DNA of 64,000 nucleotides, taken from assembly GCA_030762175.1 (NCBI GenBank), contig CM060842.1, positions 46,953,001 to 47,017,000 of the forward strand, read 5' to 3'. Numbering within the stretch: position 1 is the first letter of the stretch; each line of letters begins with the position of its first letter. The notes under the pieces were generated by a model that saw nothing but the letters and a program-made list of their open reading frames with translations, ran no database searches and was not told the origin of the DNA. Below are positions 60,151 to 64,000 of this stretch, one piece after another. Made by a program: the position numbers and the translations under genes. This DNA comes from Metallyticus violacea (lineage: Eukaryota; Arthropoda; Insecta; Mantodea; Metallyticidae).

Positions 60151-61484
60151 CTGCAAAAAAACCACAAAAGAATGACGTTACTCAAAAGAAATTATGAACT
60201 ATATGGAATGGCTGAAGAAACTGTTAAAGGTTCTATATGAGTGAGGCATACGTGAGTTCTAAGATATGGCAATTAAAATTATAATGTAATGGAATACAAA
60301 GTTTCTACTGCACATTATTTTTTTTTTTTTTTGCCATATTCTATTTCTAGTGTTTTCCTTTTTTAGATTTCCTTACTATTATCTTACCTTTCTTTCTTTC
60401 TATACTCTCGTATACATGTATAGTTTTTTTTTCTTCTTAAGTTCTTTTGGGTTTTTATTTTGTTCATCTATCGTTCACTAATTCTTTCCTTGTAACTCTT
60501 TGCAGTTTTGCTTTTCCTCCATTATTGCCTTTTATTTTGCCTTTTTTGTAAAGCTTCTAATAGTTATTCCATCGTTCTCTATAAAGAGCGTACATATTAC
60601 GTTACTCAAATGCGTGTTTTAAGGGTCCAGAAGGTTTATTCCACAGAGGCTTGCTTCTCAAATCTGACATCTGTAGCTAAAATTTACGACGGCTGAAACT
60701 TCAACAATTAGAAAGTTCAGATATTTATAGAGGTAGTACCTTTTTAAGTTATATTACATTATACTTCGGCAAAGTGTTGAGATATAAAGAATATTTTAAA
60801 TATGGCCACCGTTGTGTTGCCACACGAAGAATCTCTTTTGCTTGCTCCTTGTCTGCAATATTACCGCTTGGTCGTGAATCATAGGCTGGCGTGGTTCTAA
60901 GACATTTCCTTCTTCAAAGCCTGCAGGATGCCCTCGGATTAAAAGGAGGTTTTACGAACTCTCTAAATTAAAGTGAGACTCTTCAATTCAGCATAAGACA
61001 TAAAAGAATCTTTTGACACTCGACACTTATATGACCTTATTTAAAATCTTTTTCATTACACCACTTTTCCTTTTCATAAAAACACTTCATAGTTTTCAGA
61101 TATTTTAATAGCCCGCTCAGAGTCATCTAATAAAAATGTTATCATTTTATGGATATATCCGTACAAATAAAGTCGCTATTACTTCAAAAGAATTGCCCTA
61201 TGTTCTACATTTCTTGATGTAAAATTGATGTTTTATTGAAAATAAGCAGTATCATACTATCATGCTGCCATGTAAACAATTAGGTATTATAACTACCGTA
61301 CGATCAGTTTTGTTTTCCCCTGGAGTGTTTTTGCCGATGGGCAGGCGCGCCGCTCGTTAACCGGTTAGCTGGCCAGCCGGGGTCTCGGTGATTAGCGGGA
61401 GGGTAAAAGAATAAAACAAATAGAATAAAACCAACCAACCATACAACAATACACAAACCAATTTAAGAGGTTCACTATTTACCA
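60151..61484. other. sequence upstream of exon 1, nothing certain
   Basis: A minus-strand frame near 60790-60900 (AYDSRPSGNIADKEQAKEIL) looks mildly coding-like but has no splice sites in phase. 61335-61400 is a short CpG-dense patch. Confidence 0.35.
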
Positions 61485-61865
61485 AATTATCAAATGAGGC
61501 GTTGAAACTGCCCGCCTTCATTCTCCACACATTTTTGACATCTCTAGGAAATTATTCATCACTCGCTGTAATTCATTTTGAGAAATCTTGACGCCTACTT
61601 ACGGGATCACCTGACTGAAGAGCATGTGCCGCAGTTATTTTATACTGTTACAGTGCAATAATTTAGTAGCCATTGGTACAAATCCATATTAAATTCCCAT
61701 TTTTGTGCAAGACGACGAAGAGATTTTCTAGAGGAATTTTCGAAAGAACTAATCTTTCTTTGATGAGAATCCTACGCTACTTTTTTGTTTCTTGGACTGA
61801 GCACTTTTAATTTCCTGAAATTTATTATACAAATGTTTTACGATCTGGAGCGCCAACACACGAAA
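61485..61865 (-). pseudogene. internally deleted Tc1/mariner-superfamily transposase remnant
   Basis: Minus strand: GAPDRKTFV and SSFENSSRKSLRRLAQKW (HTH region), ITAAHALQSGDPVSRRQDFS (start of the DDE domain), then directly CVENEGGQFQRL (the transposase C-terminus). The catalytic core is deleted. The arrangement suggests a non-autonomous derivative of an element related to that at 57-58.8 kb. Confidence 0.6.
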
Positions 61866-62979
61866 ATCTAGCTTAAAACAGTTTTTGAACTTCACGAGCT
61901 GACTGAGTTAACACATATGAATTATACATAAAGATGCACTGTGCCATTGTAAACACACAGGCATAAGAAAAGAACAACACAACATATACCCGGGAATAGC
62001 TATGCTACGACTGCGACAATCAGCAAGGTCAATAAATAAGCAATGGACTTGCTGCCCCTCTCCATGGCACGGCAAATGTGTGGGGGCTCGCTCATAGGAA
62101 AACCCCATGCTATGGGGGAAAGCATCATTGATCGCACGGTATATAGTGTCCAATCCGGTACACCAGCGCTTCCTAGCAACTACTCTCTCTGAGTTCAGTT
62201 AACAGTTAGCGGCGACACGCATTTTCTCATTTGCGGAAACAACAACGGAGTTAAGTATGATGTATATACTGCATTCAAAGAGCAAATGATGAAACTGTGG
62301 CTTCTCATTTTCTAAGCATGTTTGACACCTATCAAACGCTGCAATTCCCTTTGAGAAATGGATGCTATTTTTTCAACTCCTCACTGTGCAAGGAGCTTTG
62401 TACCTAAGTGGTATTTTTTTAAGGCTGAGTCATGGAATGTCGAAATAATGTAAAATCTAATTTTTTGTTAAATATGCCACAGAAATGTTTCTGTAATGTT
62501 ATCATATATTTTTCGTGTTCAAAATTATGGTATTGTGACTATTAATAAAGTAAGTGATTATTAAATTAAATTAAATCCATATTAAAAATAATATCCCATT
62601 GCTTGCCCTTAAATCTGTTCGTATATGCTCAATCCTCCGGTCCTTTTTCAGTGCATATAATTAAACCACTTATGTTTCACTAAACTTTCTACTACTTCTT
62701 GCTCTATAGTCCTATAAGATACCGCACTTTCCGTTACAGTTGACAATTACAAGAAATGAAGATAAAAAGAGATATGCATAAGAGCTACCAACCTATCATA
62801 CGGACGCGACCCTGCGCAAACAAAATACGATCAAGGGAGTTACAGAATGAGTTTTAAAAACAAATAGCCATAGCAAATCGTAAATATTTGAAAATACCCA
62901 CACAGTATAGCTGTGTTTATCAGTGATCATATATTTCACTTAATTAACAGTATATCATTAAGTTTTATGGTTTAATCTC

Positions 62980-63021
<42 letters not shown>

Positions 63022-64000
63022 GATAACAACAACACTTCTAAAATGTGGTTTCTCTTTTTTAATACTTATACATTGTAAGAATTCTAATTTTGTTCCCGTA
63101 ATATCAATATTAATGCCATAACTTATTTTATTTCATTAATTAACAAGATCTAATTTGGATTTTATATTCATTTTTATTAAAAAGCAATTCAACCGGTGAG
63201 GAATTCGCTAAGTTTACGCAGTTCCTGCGTGACGGACACATATTTTTAATTTGGACAGAGTAAAATAGGAGTTAGCCTTGGAATAAATATACGTCTTATT
63301 TTGTTACTAATACAATAACTAATAATATCATTTTGAAACTGTTGACTAATATGCTTACTTTTGAGACAAATTATTATAAATACAATCATTATATTAAATT
63401 CTTAAAACTTGTTTAGTTATATCTGTCCAAATTAAATAAATGACAACAGTTCATATTGCCAGGCATCGATAAAACACAAAAGTTGTGATAACATTGAATC
63501 TTCATTCAAATTTCAGTCCCAAAATGTAATCAATATTAGTATTAACTTCGGCTTCAAAATCTAAATCGATGTTCTTTTATATAAATTAAATAATTTTAAA
63601 TAACAGTTTTCCAATGAATGTCGAGTATAAAGTGACACTTTGCTAATAAGAGGATTTTGTAGCCGGCATTAGCTGGTGCACCCGGCGAGAGAGCATGTCC
63701 TATTCGACATTGGTGCGTGTAACTGATCACACACGAATAATCAATGTGTAAATTATATTATTAGCAATGAAAAACTAACTGTCGTAGACGCAGAAAAGAT
63801 TTCACGAAACTTGACAATGAAAGAAGCAACTGCAGAAGCACAGTTGTAATTTTAATTGTTAACAATAATATGCTATCTTCTCAGGATGATAACAAGTCTT
63901 CAATTTCCATATAAAGACATTAATTTTTTCTAACAATTTTCAAGTTCATAAAAACAAAGGAGAATTCTTATAATGTATTTATTTAAGCTTTATTACTCTT
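61866..64000. other. 5' flank or intron with dispersed repeat copy 2
   Basis: 62425-62850 is the CpG-rich copy of the repeat at 35595-36080. 62981-63033 is an (AAT)n/(AAC)n microsatellite. Open frame 61908-62153 (minus) is not recognised. No upstream wake exon could be confirmed. Confidence 0.45.
62425..62850 (+). repeat. dispersed repeat copy 2, CpG-retaining
   Basis: Same order as 35595-36080: TTTCGTGTTCAAAATTATGG, CGGTCCTTTTTCAGTG, CAGTTGACAATTACAAGAA, ACCAACCTATCATACGGACG. CpGs are kept where the other copy has TpG/CpA. Confidence 0.65.

Noticed and set aside
60790..60900. Coding-like minus-strand frame (PSGNIADKEQAKEIL)
   Set aside because: No donor in phase and no recognised homology; upstream stops are near.
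63194..63224. Possible upstream wake exon (ELRKLSEFLT, 31 nt, exit phase 1)
   Set aside because: The phase fits exon 1, but the donor GTTGAA is poor, the exon is very short and chance is likely. RNA evidence would decide.
1..64000. CRISPR arrays, operons, bacterial-type promoters or rRNA
   Set aside because: None seen; the sequence is clearly eukaryotic nuclear DNA with introns and retroelements.

Overview
The window is AT-rich eukaryotic DNA with spliced genes, GT-AG introns, microsatellites and many degraded transposable elements (mariner, hAT, Jockey-like LINEs, Penelope-like elements and tRNA-headed SINEs). The element mix and the one host gene point to an arthropod, most likely an insect with a repeat-rich genome. 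I cannot place it to order.

One host gene dominates. Fifteen minus-strand exons from 60150 down to 10363 join in perfect phase, with a sixteenth probable 51-nt cassette exon. They encode about 1,097 residues of an ankyrin / fibronectin type III / Ras-association protein, the orthologue of Drosophila wide awake (wake) and mammalian ANKFN1/Nmf9. The stop codon is at 10363-10365. The N-terminus lies upstream, beyond 60150 and probably outside the window. The 10 kb downstream of the stop holds no recognisable gene.

The introns are packed with repeats. 10.7-20.0 kb: LINE pieces, a dead mariner (13351-14659), a Jockey-like LINE (14.8-17.05 kb, minus) and a GA-rich LINE (17.1-19.9 kb, plus). 20.3-28.1 kb: Penelope-like elements (PLEs) on both strands. 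29.1-34.5 kb: a Jockey-like LINE broken by foldback repeats, plus a 190-bp-arm inverted repeat. 37.2-42.0 kb: SINE, hAT, PLE and a GGAA array. 50-60 kb: SINEs nested in a dead Tc1/mariner-superfamily transposase.

The most interesting signal is at the 3' tails of the PLEs. Three tail families that differ in sequence share one RNA-like architecture: CTGAAGA, one pyrimidine, a covarying stem-loop, GAA, a 6-nt palindrome beginning with A and ending with T, and then a non-G base. Two families also have flanks that pair as a stem I. This is the layout of a minimal type I hammerhead ribozyme, with one extra base before stem II. All three are followed by a shared AAGTAAGTGRA motif. The same tails recur as palindromic foldback repeats scattered through the gene.

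A second large-scale signal is a sharp change in CpG content near 52.86 kb. CpG is nearly absent from the 3' introns but common from 52.9 kb to the end. Two copies of one dispersed repeat, one on each side, differ by CpG-to-TpG/CpA changes, which suggests past germline methylation of the 3' part of the locus.
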